A DNA stretch of 64,000 nucleotides from CAYJGJ01 sp964367585 (lineage in GTDB: Bacteria > Bacillota > Clostridia > Peptostreptococcales > Anaerovoracaceae): positions 15,185 to 79,184 of the forward strand of contig CAYIYH010000007.1 in assembly GCA_964367585.1 (NCBI GenBank), given 5' to 3'. The position numbers and the translations under genes were made by a program. Of the stretch, positions 7,131 through 16,425 are shown in pieces; positions within the stretch are counted from its first letter, which is position 1, and every line of letters starts with the position of its first letter. The notes beneath the pieces are model-generated. The model worked only from the letters and a program-made list of their open reading frames with translations. It was not told where the DNA came from and made no database searches.

Positions 7131-8435
7131 ATGACTAACGAAAAAGAAAAAATGCACGCCGATTCCACGCTAGAAATTGAAGAGCTGGGAACTGTCGACG
7201 ATATCGACATACCACCAGAAGACTCTCCTGTAAATCCAAATAATACGCTACTCTCAGACGCAAATGAAGTACCTCGTGCAGAGACGCAAGAAGAGCAACA
7301 AGAACCGAAACAAGAACGCCCCGAAGTCGAGGGAGTATTAGATATCGCAGATGGTGGATTTGGTTTTTTGCGTTTTAATAACTTCTTGACCAGTGAAAAA
7401 GATATATACGTATCACCTGTCCAAATCAAAAGATTCAATCTAAAGACGGGTGATAAAATTAAGTGTGTGTCTCGGTTACCAAAAGAAACCGAGAGATTCG
7501 GCGCACTACTTTATGTTCTAACTGTCAATGGATATCCACCGGGTGAAGCTATCAAACGCCCAGATTTTGACACCCTAACTCCTATCTTTCCCAAAGAGAA
7601 ACTCGTCCTAGAAAAAGAGAGTAAAGACTACTCGGTTCGCATAATTGATCTTATAGCTCCGATTGGAAAAGGGCAACGTGGGCTTATCGTAGCTCCACCA
7701 AAAGCAGGTAAAACCGTACTGCTCAAAAAAATAGCCAATAGCATAGAAAGCAAATATCCTGATATAGAATTAATAGTCCTTCTAATAGATGAAAGGCCAG
7801 AAGAAGTAACCGACATGAAGCGTTCTCTCAAGGACGGTGAAGTAATATATTCCACTTTTGACGAATTACCATCGCATCATATTAAAGTTGCGGAAATGGT
7901 TATGGCACGGGCTCAAAGGCTTGTAGAACATGGCAAAGATGTTGTCATACTCTTAGATAGTATTACGAGACTTGCTCGCGCATATAACTTAGTAGTTCCT
8001 CCTTCGGGAAGAACATTATCGGGAGGACTCGACCCAGGTGCTCTCCACAAGCCCAAAAAATTCTTTGGTATAGCTCGAAAAATGGAAGAAGGCGGAAGCA
8101 TCACGATTTTAGCTACAGCACTTGTGGAAACAGGCAGTAAGATGGACGATGTAATTTTCGAAGAATTCAAGGGAACAGGTAACATGGAACTCCACTTGGA
8201 CAGAAAGCTGTCAGAAAGAAGAATTTTCCCTGCTATAGATCTAAATAAATCGGGAACACGTAGAGAAGACTTGTTGATGACCCCAGAAGAAATGGAAGCT
8301 ATATGGTCGATGAGAAACTTCATGTCTTCTCGAAACACACAAGAAGCTACAGAAGAAATAATGTCCATATTGACTCCAACAAAGAATAATGCGAATTTCA
8401 TCGAAGTGATAAAAAAATTCCTTAATGATGCATAA
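7131..8435 (+). CDS. rho: transcription termination factor Rho
   Basis: Hexameric RNA-dependent ATPase that releases transcripts from RNA polymerase. The 434-residue protein has a charged, poorly conserved N-terminus (1-66), the OSB/CSD RNA-binding domain beginning VEGVLDIADGGFGFLRF, and the RecA-like core. Walker A is PPKAGKT (about residue 188), Walker B VVILLDSITR (about 271), and the Q-loop/R-loop region reads PSGRTLSGGLDPGALHKPKK. The segment MELHLDRKLSERRIFPAIDL is diagnostic. Length is normal. AAAGGAG precedes ATG. The long leader with a hairpin fits the autoregulation known for rho genes, though the mechanism here is inferred. Confidence 0.98.
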   Translation: MTNEKEKMHADSTLEIEELGTVDDIDIPPEDSPVNPNNTLLSDANEVPRAETQEEQQEPKQERPEVEGVLDIADGGFGFLRFNNFLTSEKDIYVSPVQIKRFNLKTGDKIKCVSRLPKETERFGALLYVLTVNGYPPGEAIKRPDFDTLTPIFPKEKLVLEKESKDYSVRIIDLIAPIGKGQRGLIVAPPKAGKTVLLKKIANSIESKYPDIELIVLLIDERPEEVTDMKRSLKDGEVIYSTFDELPSHHIKVAEMVMARAQRLVEHGKDVVILLDSITRLARAYNLVVPPSGRTLSGGLDPGALHKPKKFFGIARKMEEGGSITILATALVETGSKMDDVIFEEFKGTGNMELHLDRKLSERRIFPAIDLNKSGTRREDLLMTPEEMEAIWSMRNFMSSRNTQEATEEIMSILTPTKNNANFIEVIKKFLNDA

Positions 8436-8526
8436 AATTTCGTGGCCCATCTTATGAGTATATTTGTAAAATGTGAGGATGCGTGAAAAAGTAAAATATA
8501 TCCAATACTAATTCGTGGGTATCTAA

Positions 8527-8566
8527 AAAAAGGGGCAGTTCAGTATGAACCGCCCCTTTAGTATTT
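8527..8566. terminator. bidirectional terminator between rho and the acidic secreted protein
   Basis: AAAGGGGC and GCCCCTTT form the base of a long stem that includes AGTTCA/TGAAC. It is flanked by A-rich sequence on the left and TTTAGTATTTT on the right, so it can end rho (+) and the convergent gene (-). Confidence 0.85.
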
Positions 8567-8636
8567 TCACCTAATTATCGAGTGTCATATGAACTATACA
8601 AAAAGTTAATGTTGAAACACTCTTTTTATTTTATAT

Positions 8637-9308
8637 CTATTCCTCGTATAACTTGAAGGTGCTTTCTACATAATTGACGCAATCCATAATGTCATCTACT
8701 TGTCCCTCAATAGCAACATAGTGATTAACGCCTATGCTATCCGGGAAAAGCCACACTACAATTATCGCAGGTTCAGAATGGCTGTCTATATAGCTACCAT
8801 ATAGTTGATACGCATCATATCCTCCGAGTAAAACCTCTGCACCAACCACATCGTCGACACCATCCCCTTCTAATCCATCCCATATGTTAGAAGCCATCTG
8901 CTCTGTAGTTAATCCCGAAGAATCCAAGATTACATCTAAAGTTAAAATGGATGTACCCTCTGGATTTGAAAATTGCAAAGCTGTTACTTCAGGATTAATG
9001 TCTCTAAAGTTTACCCAATCGCTTGGCACTTCTACCCAACCATAGTAATCTTCCCCTACAAATTTCATGTCCATCGAATCGTAATCCGAATCTCCTGAAT
9101 CATCGTCATCGAAATCAATGCTGTCGCTTCCACTACTATCATCGTCTTTGGTCGCAGAATTACTTCCACCTGCAACTTTGGTTGCTTCGGACTCACTTGC
9201 AAAATCACCCTCAACAAATTTCGCAAAATTTGCCATGGTACTTACAGAAATAATACTGCTAAAAATCACAGCTACTATAGCAATCCCAACAATCGTTAAT
9301 TTTTTCAT
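8637..9308 (-). CDS. secreted or membrane-anchored acidic protein, function unknown
   Basis: A 223-residue protein with an N-terminal hydrophobic segment (residues 4-24, KLTIVGIAIVAVIFSSIIS) that is a signal peptide or anchor. Residues 40-80 are an Asp/Ser-rich low-complexity linker. The rest (from EDYYGWVEVPSDWVNF) looks like a folded extracellular domain with alternating hydrophobic strands and a PsbP-like feel (LQFSNPEGTSILTLDVI), but I cannot name the family. It is a single gene with its own promoter, ending at the shared terminator. Confidence 0.6.
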   Translation of the reverse strand: MKKLTIVGIAIVAVIFSSIISVSTMANFAKFVEGDFASESEATKVAGGSNSATKDDDSSGSDSIDFDDDDSGDSDYDSMDMKFVGEDYYGWVEVPSDWVNFRDINPEVTALQFSNPEGTSILTLDVILDSSGLTTEQMASNIWDGLEGDGVDDVVGAEVLLGGYDAYQLYGSYIDSHSEPAIIVVWLFPDSIGVNHYVAIEGQVDDIMDCVNYVESTFKLYEE

Positions 9309-9344
9309 AATTACCTCTTTTATTTTCTTTCATCGTGCTTTTGC

Positions 9345-9373
9345 ATTATTCCCACCTTTGTATAAAAAAACAA
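9345..9373 (-). promoter_or_regulatory. candidate promoter for the acidic secreted protein
   Basis: On the minus strand TTGTTT, a 17-base spacer and AATAAT, 37 bases before the start codon. Confidence 0.45.
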
Positions 9374-9527
9374 AAATGGAAGAACAGTAAGCCGAGCTCC
9401 TATTCATTAAATTATATCACCATCACGTTGATTTGTATAGATACAAGAGTAAATTAGTTATCAATTATAATTTACTTTTACTACAAAACATGAATACCTC
9501 TCAAATAGTCATTCCCCAAAATACCAC

Positions 9528-9556
9528 TTGTTTTTTATTCAAAAATATTATATAAT
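9528..9556 (+). promoter_or_regulatory. sigma-A promoter for the diguanylate cyclase
   Basis: TTGTTT, a 17-base spacer and a perfect TATAAT. Confidence 0.75.
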
Positions 9557-9611
9557 CCAATAACAAAATTCAAAGATTTCCTTGAGTTCTTTCATTTACG
9601 TTGGTAAAAAT

Positions 9612-10799
9612 ATGAGAAAAAAATTTAATTTAAAGAGATTGGATATGCAAGTCTCTCTTCTAATTATTTCATTAGTTCTATTTGCCTCAATCACACTTTT
9701 CCTATTTAGTTATTTCCTATCATACAAAGGAATGTTAGATGAATTAGAGAAACGTGTTATTTCTGTTTCAAACTATGTAGAAACAAGTTTGAATTACACT
9801 CACTTTACGAAAGTAACTACTAAAAAAGACATGGAACTCCCTGAATACCAGGAATTACAGCAATTCCTATCGAGCACACGGCAGGCCGCTTCTACACAAT
9901 ATTTATATACTGCTACTTTTAATGATGAGGGGCATCTAATATATCATATAGATGGGCTGCCACTAGATCATCCAGATTTTCGAGCCGTAGGTGACCTTAT
10001 TGAACCTGATTTTCAAGACTCTTTATTGCTGGCAATGGACGATGTGATTGTACTTCCTGGCGATATTCTAGATACAGAGTGGGGACATGTTTTCGTGGCA
10101 TATATGCCACTACATGATGAGAGTGGAGAAGTAATAGGTGCACTTGGAATTGAATTTACAGCAGAAGATCAGTATCGTACATATTTTGTTCTAAGATTAT
10201 CTGCCCCAATAATGATATTCCTTGTTTGTATTTTTGCAGTTATTATCAGCAGCTATTTATTCAAAAGAATTTCTAACCCACACTTTAAGGATCTTGCAAA
10301 TACAGACTCTCTCACAAGGCTAAAGAATAGAAATGCCTTCGATGTCGATACGAGTAATCTAATTGCAAGTAAGCGAATCACCAATTTTGTATTAATTTTG
10401 GGAGATTTAAATGGCCTTAAACAAGTCAATGATCTATTTGGGCACTTGCAAGGAGACAATTATATTTCTACATTTGCAAATGTGATATCCTCATCTTCCT
10501 CTAATGATGTTATTAGCTATCGTATCGGAGGAGACGAATTTGCAATCTTGATCGAAAACTGCTCTGATGAACGAGCTAGAAAATATATCGAAGAAACTAT
10601 GAAAGAATTTAAAGCTGTATACATGGGCCCTTCAACCATGGCTAGCGCTTCGATGGGATACGCATTTTGCAAAGAAAATTCGATAACTGCATGGGAAAAA
10701 ACTATGGCAGTAGCCGATGAAATGATGTATGAAGTTAAAAGAAATTTCTACGAAAAACACAGGGAATTCGACACACGAACGATAAAACAAGAGTCCTGA
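9612..10799 (+). CDS. membrane diguanylate cyclase (GGDEF) with extracellular sensor
   Basis: A 395-residue protein predicted to make cyclic di-GMP. TM1 spans about residues 14-36, an extracellular sensor of about 150 residues follows (single-Cache-like, with LYTATFNDEGHLIYHIDG), TM2 lies near 196-219, and the GGDEF domain fills the C-terminal half (TDSLTRLKNRNAF, then YRIGGDEFAIL intact). The inhibitory I-site RxxD is not present five residues before GGDEF, so product inhibition is not expected. I chose ATG 9612; an in-frame TTG at 9582 would add ten residues. It is a single gene with its own promoter. Confidence 0.88.
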   Translation: MRKKFNLKRLDMQVSLLIISLVLFASITLFLFSYFLSYKGMLDELEKRVISVSNYVETSLNYTHFTKVTTKKDMELPEYQELQQFLSSTRQAASTQYLYTATFNDEGHLIYHIDGLPLDHPDFRAVGDLIEPDFQDSLLLAMDDVIVLPGDILDTEWGHVFVAYMPLHDESGEVIGALGIEFTAEDQYRTYFVLRLSAPIMIFLVCIFAVIISSYLFKRISNPHFKDLANTDSLTRLKNRNAFDVDTSNLIASKRITNFVLILGDLNGLKQVNDLFGHLQGDNYISTFANVISSSSSNDVISYRIGGDEFAILIENCSDERARKYIEETMKEFKAVYMGPSTMASASMGYAFCKENSITAWEKTMAVADEMMYEVKRNFYEKHREFDTRTIKQES

Positions 10800-10873
10800 G
10801 ACGTAATCAAATAAATAAACTCTTTTACACAGAGTCAAATAAATAAAGAATATGACGCATAGCCTGTACTTGT

Positions 10874-11653
10874 TTAGTAGTCTTCATACCCGACAGTTTC
10901 CAAATACAATCCGCTAGGTGGGGCCATTTTTTTGACCCTACTTCTATCTTTGCATTGAATTACCTCCAAAATACTGTTGGGCTTATGAACCCCTAGGCCT
11001 ATATTGACTAAGGCTCCGACCATTATTCTAACCATATTATACAAGAAACCATTTCCCGAGAATCTTATTTCAAGAATATCGTCCTCATACACATCAAATT
11101 CTATATTATAGATAGTTCTAACCCTGCTTCCTTTGATTGTACTACCTGTTGTTTCAAATGCAGTAAAATCGTGCGTCCCAATAAAATAGTTCGCAGCTTC
11201 CATCATCTTTTCAATATTCAAAGGCTTTCGAATTTGGTATGCATAGTTTAATCTAAAAATATCCACCTCATCGCTAAGTAGCAAATCATATCTATATGTC
11301 TTCCATTTTGCATCATACCTCGCATGGAACCCCATAGGTTTCTCCTCAATATGTTTAATCTGCAATGGAGTAACATTTTTTGACTCGTTGTTCCCTCCTG
11401 TAAAAATATTATTTGTTGCATACATTATCTTGTGGACCGGAATCGTGCTTTCACAAATAAAAGTGGCGCATTGTCCCAATGCGTGTACCCCTGCATCGGT
11501 TCTACCTGCACCATTTATCTTTATCTCATGTCCACAAACATTAGACAATGCCTGTTCTAGTACTCCTTGCACGGTTTTACCATTCGGTTGACGCTGCCAA
11601 CCTATGAAAAAACTTCCATCATATTCTACTTTTATAAATATATTTCTACTCAT
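10874..11653 (-). CDS. truA: tRNA pseudouridine(38-40) synthase TruA
   Basis: Converts uridines 38-40 of the tRNA anticodon arm to pseudouridine. The catalytic aspartate lies in the invariant GAGRTDAGVHALGQ (about residue 54). Other TruA segments are VEYDGSFFIGWQRQ at the start, GTHDFTAFETTG, and FSGNGFLYNMVRIMVGAL. Length (259 residues) is usual. ATG at 11653 follows GAGAG by 8 bases and gives the family's normal start; a GTG five codons earlier is less likely. It is the last gene of the leftward tadA-to-truA run, separated from queA by about 200 structured bases. Confidence 0.95.
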   Translation of the reverse strand: MSRNIFIKVEYDGSFFIGWQRQPNGKTVQGVLEQALSNVCGHEIKINGAGRTDAGVHALGQCATFICESTIPVHKIMYATNNIFTGGNNESKNVTPLQIKHIEEKPMGFHARYDAKWKTYRYDLLLSDEVDIFRLNYAYQIRKPLNIEKMMEAANYFIGTHDFTAFETTGSTIKGSRVRTIYNIEFDVYEDDILEIRFSGNGFLYNMVRIMVGALVNIGLGVHKPNSILEVIQCKDRSRVKKMAPPSGLYLETVGYEDY

Positions 11654-11678
11654 TTTAAAATCTCTCACGTCGTAATAT

Positions 11679-11774
11679 TTAAATCGAGGCTAAGGAGCTA
11701 GAGTTCTTGCACGATTAGTCCGTGCCGAAGATTGCAAGATAGCACGAGAGACGATTAGCCTCTCAGAGTTTCAG
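11679..11774 (-). ncRNA. structured intergenic element, copy A
   Basis: The truA-queA gap carries nested inverted repeats: on the minus strand GAGGCTAA pairs with TTAGCCTC, GCACG with CGTGC, and GAGAG..CTCTC lies at the start. A 37-base core (11684-11720) matches a second intergenic copy at 59826-59862 without gaps at 28 of 37 positions. Both lie between genes read leftward. The rest of the gap (11775-11859) is GC-richer, with a GGGGGAGGAGGGGG tract, and holds nothing I recognise. It may be an RNA element or a dispersed repeat. Confidence 0.4.
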
Positions 11775-11859
11775 TGGGGGATTATGTACTCGCCGCTCAA
11801 AGTCAAAAATAGAGCACACTCCTATAGCGTCGGGGGAGGAGGGGGACATCGTACCGTGG

Positions 11860-12963
11860 TTATAACAACAACATCGCATCACCATAGCTAAAAAACCTAT
11901 ATTCATTTTCGACGGCTGTACCGTATGCCTCTATTATTTTTTCCTTATCGTAAAAAGCCGATATCAACATCAAGAGTGTGGATTTTGGTAAGTGAAAATT
12001 GGTAATCAAACTACTTATTATCTTAAATTCATACGGTGGATATATAAATATACCCGTAGACCCTTGTCCTGCTCTCACCTGATAGGCATTCGATTTACTA
12101 TCATAAGATGCTATGCTTTCTATCGTGCGGGTTGCCGTAGTCCCTACACTTATTATCTTCCCACCATTTAAAATGGTCTCATTTATGATTTTCGCATTTT
12201 GTTCATCGACAAAATACTCCTCAAAATGCATTTTATGATCTTCTATTATTTCAGTTTTTACGGGACGAAACGTGCCTATGCCGACATGCAAAGTCACAAA
12301 TGCAATATTTACGCCTCTTTTCTTTAATTCGTCTATTATCTCTTGTGTAAAGTGAAGTCCTGCCGTAGGGGCTGCAATTGACCCCTCATGTTTACAATAC
12401 ACAGTTTGATATCTATCTTTATCCTTTTCCGTATCTTCTCTTTCTATATATGGTGGCAGTGGCATCCGCCCAGTCTTCTCTACTATATCCAGAAAGTCCC
12501 CATCATAATAGAATTTTACATGCCGACTGCCATCGTCTCCGAATCCTACTATTTCGGCTGTGAGAATTATTTCCTTGCTGACAGATTCGTTACAGTTTTT
12601 GTCACTGGATTCTAGCTTTGATGTGTCGCATTTAAATTCAACCCAAGACCCTACAGATACTTTTTTTGCATTCCGAATTAAAACCTCCCATATGTCACCT
12701 TCAATTCTTTTTACTAAAAGAAACTCTACATTTGCTCCGGTATCCTTTTTTTTACCGAAAAGTCTTGCAGGTATAACTTTCGAATTATTCATCACCAAAC
12801 AATCACCGGGGTTAAAATGTTTCACTATGTCATAAAAGTGTTCGTGCGAAACCTTTCCAGATGCACGGTCGATTACCATGAGTTTGGATATATCACGTCT
12901 ATCCAATGGAGATTGTGCTATTAACTCCTTTGGCAGACCATAATCAAATTCTTGAATATTCAT
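11860..12963 (-). CDS. queA: S-adenosylmethionine:tRNA ribosyltransferase-isomerase QueA
   Basis: Transfers the ribosyl part of SAM to preQ1 in tRNA to form epoxyqueuosine. Family signatures are FDYGLPKELIAQSPLDRRD at the N-terminus, NNSKVIPARLFGKK, APTAGLHFT, and TNFHLPKSTLLMLISAF near the end. At 367 residues it is about 20 longer than usual because of a Ser/Asn/Lys-rich insertion (SKLESSDKNCNESVSKE) in the beta-rich insertion domain. It sits between ruvB and truA; ruvAB-queA neighbourhood is common in bacteria. Confidence 0.96.
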   Translation of the reverse strand: MNIQEFDYGLPKELIAQSPLDRRDISKLMVIDRASGKVSHEHFYDIVKHFNPGDCLVMNNSKVIPARLFGKKKDTGANVEFLLVKRIEGDIWEVLIRNAKKVSVGSWVEFKCDTSKLESSDKNCNESVSKEIILTAEIVGFGDDGSRHVKFYYDGDFLDIVEKTGRMPLPPYIEREDTEKDKDRYQTVYCKHEGSIAAPTAGLHFTQEIIDELKKRGVNIAFVTLHVGIGTFRPVKTEIIEDHKMHFEEYFVDEQNAKIINETILNGGKIISVGTTATRTIESIASYDSKSNAYQVRAGQGSTGIFIYPPYEFKIISSLITNFHLPKSTLLMLISAFYDKEKIIEAYGTAVENEYRFFSYGDAMLLL

Positions 12964-12995
12964 GCATGCCTTTCTATTTCATTTCTTATAATATA

Positions 12996-13028
12996 GCCTC
13001 GTTTATTACTTTTTAAAATAAACGAGGC
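12996..13028 (-). terminator. hairpin between ruvB and queA
   Basis: GCCTCGTTTATT and AATAAACGAGGC form a perfect 12-bp stem with a 9-base loop. On the minus strand only TATATTAT follows, so termination would be weak; it may instead be a processing or stabilising hairpin inside the operon. Confidence 0.5.
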
Positions 13029-13086
13029 TTAATATGTTAACAATTACTCTACTTTTGCGAAGCTCTAATGCTTGATATACTAGTAG

Positions 13087-14103
13087 TTACTCTTCTTTCA
13101 TCAAGCCGAGGTGCGTATACCCAAGATTAGAAACGACCCTTCCTTTCGGTGTCCTATAAATCAATCCAGATTGTATCATGTACGGCTCGTGCGCTTCTTC
13201 TATCGTAACTCTTTCTTCGCCAAGAGATGCTGCGATTGTATCGATGCCTACGGGGCCACCGTTGTAATCTTCTATTATCTTCCTGATTATTTCTCGATCT
13301 AGTCTTTCCAATCCTAACTCGTCTACTCCCAACGAGTTAAGGGCCCTTTCGGTGATTTCTTTATCTATCGTACTTTTCCCTACGACTTGTGCGAAGTCCC
13401 TGACCCTTTTCAAAATCCTGTTGGCTATACGAGGAGTTCCCCGTGACCTTTTTGACATTTCTTTTACAGAATCCTCGTCTATGCTTATGTTCAATATTTT
13501 TGCCGACCTTGCGATGATTTGTGCTAGTTCCTCGGGTTCATACAATTCAAACTTACTTACTATTCCAAATCTATCTCTCAGCGGTGCAGATAGACTTCCG
13601 TATCTCGTCGTCGCTCCTATTAGTGTAAATCTTGACAAATCTAGTCTAATTGAACGCGCCGAAGGCCCTTTCCCGATTATTATATCGAGAACAAAGTCTT
13701 CCATTGCAGAGTATAGAACTTCCTCGACTGTTGTGTTTAACCTATGGATTTCATCTATGAATAACACGTCGTTTTCATTTAGGTTTGTAAGGATTGCAGC
13801 AAGATCTCCTGCTTTTTCTATCGCAGGGCCGGTTGTAATCTTGATTTCCGCACCTTTTTCTTTTGCTATTATTCCTGCGAGTGTAGTTTTTCCTAATCCT
13901 GGAGGGCCATAAAAAAGCACGTGGTCCAATGCCTCCCCACGAATCTTCGATGCTTCAATATATATGCCTAAGTTTTCTTTCGCATTTTTTTGCCCGATAT
14001 ATTCCGAAAGAAATTGCGGCCTCAATGATAGCTCATTATATGCGTCGTATTCAATGAATTCCGTTGTAGTGTTTAATTCATCGTGTCTATTGTCATTATC
14101 CAT
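13087..14103 (-). CDS. ruvB: Holliday junction branch migration helicase RuvB
   Basis: AAA+ motor that drives branch migration with RuvA. The 338-residue protein has Walker A GPPGLGKT (66-73), Walker B FIDEIHRL, sensor 1 IGATTRYG, and the C-terminal winged helix (GGPVGIDTIAASLGEE, then EPYMIQSGLIYRTPKGRV). It opens with the family's LRPQFLSEYIGQ. It follows ruvA by 88 bases on the same strand. Confidence 0.98.
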   Translation of the reverse strand: MDNDNRHDELNTTTEFIEYDAYNELSLRPQFLSEYIGQKNAKENLGIYIEASKIRGEALDHVLFYGPPGLGKTTLAGIIAKEKGAEIKITTGPAIEKAGDLAAILTNLNENDVLFIDEIHRLNTTVEEVLYSAMEDFVLDIIIGKGPSARSIRLDLSRFTLIGATTRYGSLSAPLRDRFGIVSKFELYEPEELAQIIARSAKILNISIDEDSVKEMSKRSRGTPRIANRILKRVRDFAQVVGKSTIDKEITERALNSLGVDELGLERLDREIIRKIIEDYNGGPVGIDTIAASLGEERVTIEEAHEPYMIQSGLIYRTPKGRVVSNLGYTHLGLMKEE

Positions 14104-14191
14104 TTTTCACCTCAGTGTATGATAATACCTTGCTATTGCAGTACTTATTAGAACTTATTTCTCCATGTAGTGTTGGAAGTATGATAAGCAA

Positions 14192-14788
14192 TTACATTTT
14201 TCTAAGAGCTTCTTTTATGTATTGCTCTATGGTCAAGCCCTCGTCGGATACTTTCGAAAGTGCCACTGTCGCATCTCCCTTGCTATATCCCAAAGCCATA
14301 AGTGCATTGAGTGCTTCGTCTCGTTCGTGTGAGATATGCATGCTTGGAGTTACTTGAATACTTTCGTCCTCACCCATCGTAGAAATCCCGATTTTATCCT
14401 TTAACTCCAACACTATTCTTTCTGCAAGTTTTTTACCTACACCGCTTGCCCTCATTATATTTTTGATGTCATTGTTTCCGATCGAAAACTTGAGCTCGAT
14501 TGGTGTTAGGATCGACATAATCGCAATTGCGGCTTTTGCACCAACACCATTGACAGTTATTAGGGTTTCAAACAAATCGAGACTTTCTGTGTCGTCAAAT
14601 CCGTACAAACTTACTTCGTTTTCCCGCAATATCATGGAGGTATGTAACATAACCTCTACGCCTTCAAGCAATCCGTAAATATGTGAATTGGTAGGAACAA
14701 ATACTTCGTAGCCGATGCCTGCAGATGTTTCTACAACTATTGAGTTAGCCTTTCCGATATAAAACTTTCCTCGCACTATTCTTATCAC
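14192..14788 (-). CDS. ruvA: Holliday junction branch migration protein RuvA
   Basis: Binds the four-way junction and loads RuvB. The 198-residue protein has the N-terminal OB-fold (MIRIVRGKFY, then VETSAGIGYEVFVP), helix-hairpin-helix motifs (LITVNGVGAKAAIAIM and IMRASGVGKKLAERIVLELK) and a C-terminal RuvB-binding domain (EALNALMALGYSKGDATVAL). Its ATG overlaps the stop of the TIGR01906 gene, indicating translational coupling. Confidence 0.97.
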   Translation of the reverse strand: MIRIVRGKFYIGKANSIVVETSAGIGYEVFVPTNSHIYGLLEGVEVMLHTSMILRENEVSLYGFDDTESLDLFETLITVNGVGAKAAIAIMSILTPIELKFSIGNNDIKNIMRASGVGKKLAERIVLELKDKIGISTMGEDESIQVTPSMHISHERDEALNALMALGYSKGDATVALSKVSDEGLTIEQYIKEALRKM

Positions 14789-15459
14789 TTTGCTTGCCTC
14801 TTTTTCTTATAAACAATATACAACAATATTCCCGTAACGAAAATGATACTTATAATCATAATTGCACACTCCATGAAAAAAGTGTCTGGTAGAATTTTTA
14901 TTACTGGGTCGGTGTACTGGTCGAATATCCAGTAGTCATTCCTAAAAAATATGTTATGGAATAACACGAATGCAGTTTCCCAATCTATTGCAATTCTGAT
15001 AATGATAATAATCGGAACAACAAAATTTAAAATAGTAGCAAGTAAGAGCGGACGATAACTTGTTGGTTGGACGGAATCACCTGCATTTTTGGGGTTGAAG
15101 CAATATACTCCTAATAAAACAGTTACGGCAAGCGACACCACGAAAATAACTTCGATTGCTATAAAAATAGCTTTTACTTCCTCGAAGTGGATATCCCCCT
15201 CTTCGGACATCCTTATGTCATCAAATACCAGCTTGTCGGGGCCGAAAATACTATTATAATCGATCAGTATATCATAATTATTAGTTATCTTTTCGTAGCT
15301 CCATCCTGTGTTTGAGACTAAATCGTGCCTTTCGATGTTTGAGTAATATAGAGGTTTAAATTTCAAAGTAAATAGTACTGCAAAACTTGTGACAAGCAAA
15401 AATATCGATATTCCTAATATGATTTCTATAATTATTTTTGATACACTACTGCGCTGCAT
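14785..15459 (-). CDS. TIGR01906 (DUF1461) family integral membrane protein
   Basis: A 224-residue membrane protein of unknown function. Four hydrophobic segments are visible, with a large loop after the first. The C-terminal loop FHNIFFRNDYWIFDQYTDPV and ILPDTFF is the hallmark of TIGR01906 proteins, which are common in lactic acid bacteria and clostridia. ATG 15459 follows AGGAG by 5 bases; a TTG five codons earlier is less likely. It sits between whiA and ruvA with an ATGA overlap downstream. Confidence 0.8.
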   Translation of the reverse strand: MQRSSVSKIIIEIILGISIFLLVTSFAVLFTLKFKPLYYSNIERHDLVSNTGWSYEKITNNYDILIDYNSIFGPDKLVFDDIRMSEEGDIHFEEVKAIFIAIEVIFVVSLAVTVLLGVYCFNPKNAGDSVQPTSYRPLLLATILNFVVPIIIIIRIAIDWETAFVLFHNIFFRNDYWIFDQYTDPVIKILPDTFFMECAIMIISIIFVTGILLYIVYKKKRQAK

Positions 15460-15470
15460 TCTTGCTCCTA

Positions 15471-16412
15471 TCAATACTTGTCTGCAATTGCTTCTATTTT
15501 TTTCAATCTATTGTTTATTCCCGATTTTTTCATCGGGGGATTAAGAAGTGCTCCTAGCTCTGTTATAGATATCTCAGGATTATCAAGTCTTAGCAACGCA
15601 ACTTGCAGCAATTTTGCATCTAAATTTTTAAATCCATCATTTTCCTGGATTTTCTTTATCGCCTCTACATGCCTTTGCGCCGCTTCTATAGTCCTATCGG
15701 TATTTGCATTGTCGCAATTCGTGATACGAACCACGTCTCCACGAACCTCTTTTTGTATTTTTACATCTTCCAAAAGCAACACCTTTGAATATGCTCCCAT
15801 AAGTGCTAGCATATCACTGATATATGCGGAATTTTTCATATACACTATGCACTTTTCTTTTCTTTTTGTTATATTTGCCTTTAGATCCTCGAATGAATTA
15901 ATCAATTTCCGCAGATCCTTTGCCATTGTTTCGCTCTTGCATGAAAATTCAAGATGATAACTTCTTCTCGGATCATTTATGCTGCCAGATCCGATAAAAA
16001 ACCCCCTAAGATATGCTTTTTTACAACATTTCGTTTTTACGATGTTTTCATATATTCCATCCGTAAAAAAATCTCCTTCGTCGCTGTCAAGCATGATTCC
16101 TAACTGACGCAATATGAGTTCACAGTCTTTACTATTATCTATATGAAGCACATATATGTTGTTTTTTCTGAAGTGTTCGTTTTCTTCTATTTCTACTGAT
16201 GAATCAATATTAAAGTGTTCACTAAATAACTGCTTAAAATGTCGAACTACGGTGAGATTTTCTGTATGCATATTAATCTTAATTTTGCCTTTTCCAAGCA
16301 GGGAAAGTGTGGCGGACGCCCTCACAAATCCCGACATCTCAGCAATCTTACAGCATGATTTATCCGATGTTATCTTACTCAATTCTTCTTTAGTTTCGAC
16401 CGAGAATGACAC
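15471..16412 (-). CDS. whiA: DNA-binding protein WhiA
   Basis: WhiA is a Gram-positive chromosome/division-linked DNA-binding protein with a degenerate LAGLIDADG homing-endonuclease fold and a C-terminal helix-turn-helix. Visible are FSVETKEELSKI at the N-terminus, CCKKAYLRGFFIGSGSINDP, and the C-terminal HTH region (VALLRLDNPEISITELGALL, then NPPMKKSGINNRL). I chose the GTG at 16412, preceded by AAAGGA, which gives 313 residues and the family's normal start; longer readings add unrelated sequence. The usual neighbours rapZ and yvcK are absent; ispE is immediately upstream instead. Confidence 0.95.
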   Translation of the reverse strand: MSFSVETKEELSKITSDKSCCKIAEMSGFVRASATLSLLGKGKIKINMHTENLTVVRHFKQLFSEHFNIDSSVEIEENEHFRKNNIYVLHIDNSKDCELILRQLGIMLDSDEGDFFTDGIYENIVKTKCCKKAYLRGFFIGSGSINDPRRSYHLEFSCKSETMAKDLRKLINSFEDLKANITKRKEKCIVYMKNSAYISDMLALMGAYSKVLLLEDVKIQKEVRGDVVRITNCDNANTDRTIEAAQRHVEAIKKIQENDGFKNLDAKLLQVALLRLDNPEISITELGALLNPPMKKSGINNRLKKIEAIADKY

Positions 16413-16425
16413 TTGATTCCTTTCT

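Noticed and set aside
9582..9611. TTG start for the diguanylate cyclase
   Set aside because: ATG at 9612 gives the usual basic start before TM1; the ten extra residues add nothing recognisable.
13352..13912. A 186-codon open frame antisense to ruvB
   Set aside because: Shadow of ruvB; composition is that of a reverse frame and no start signal is present.
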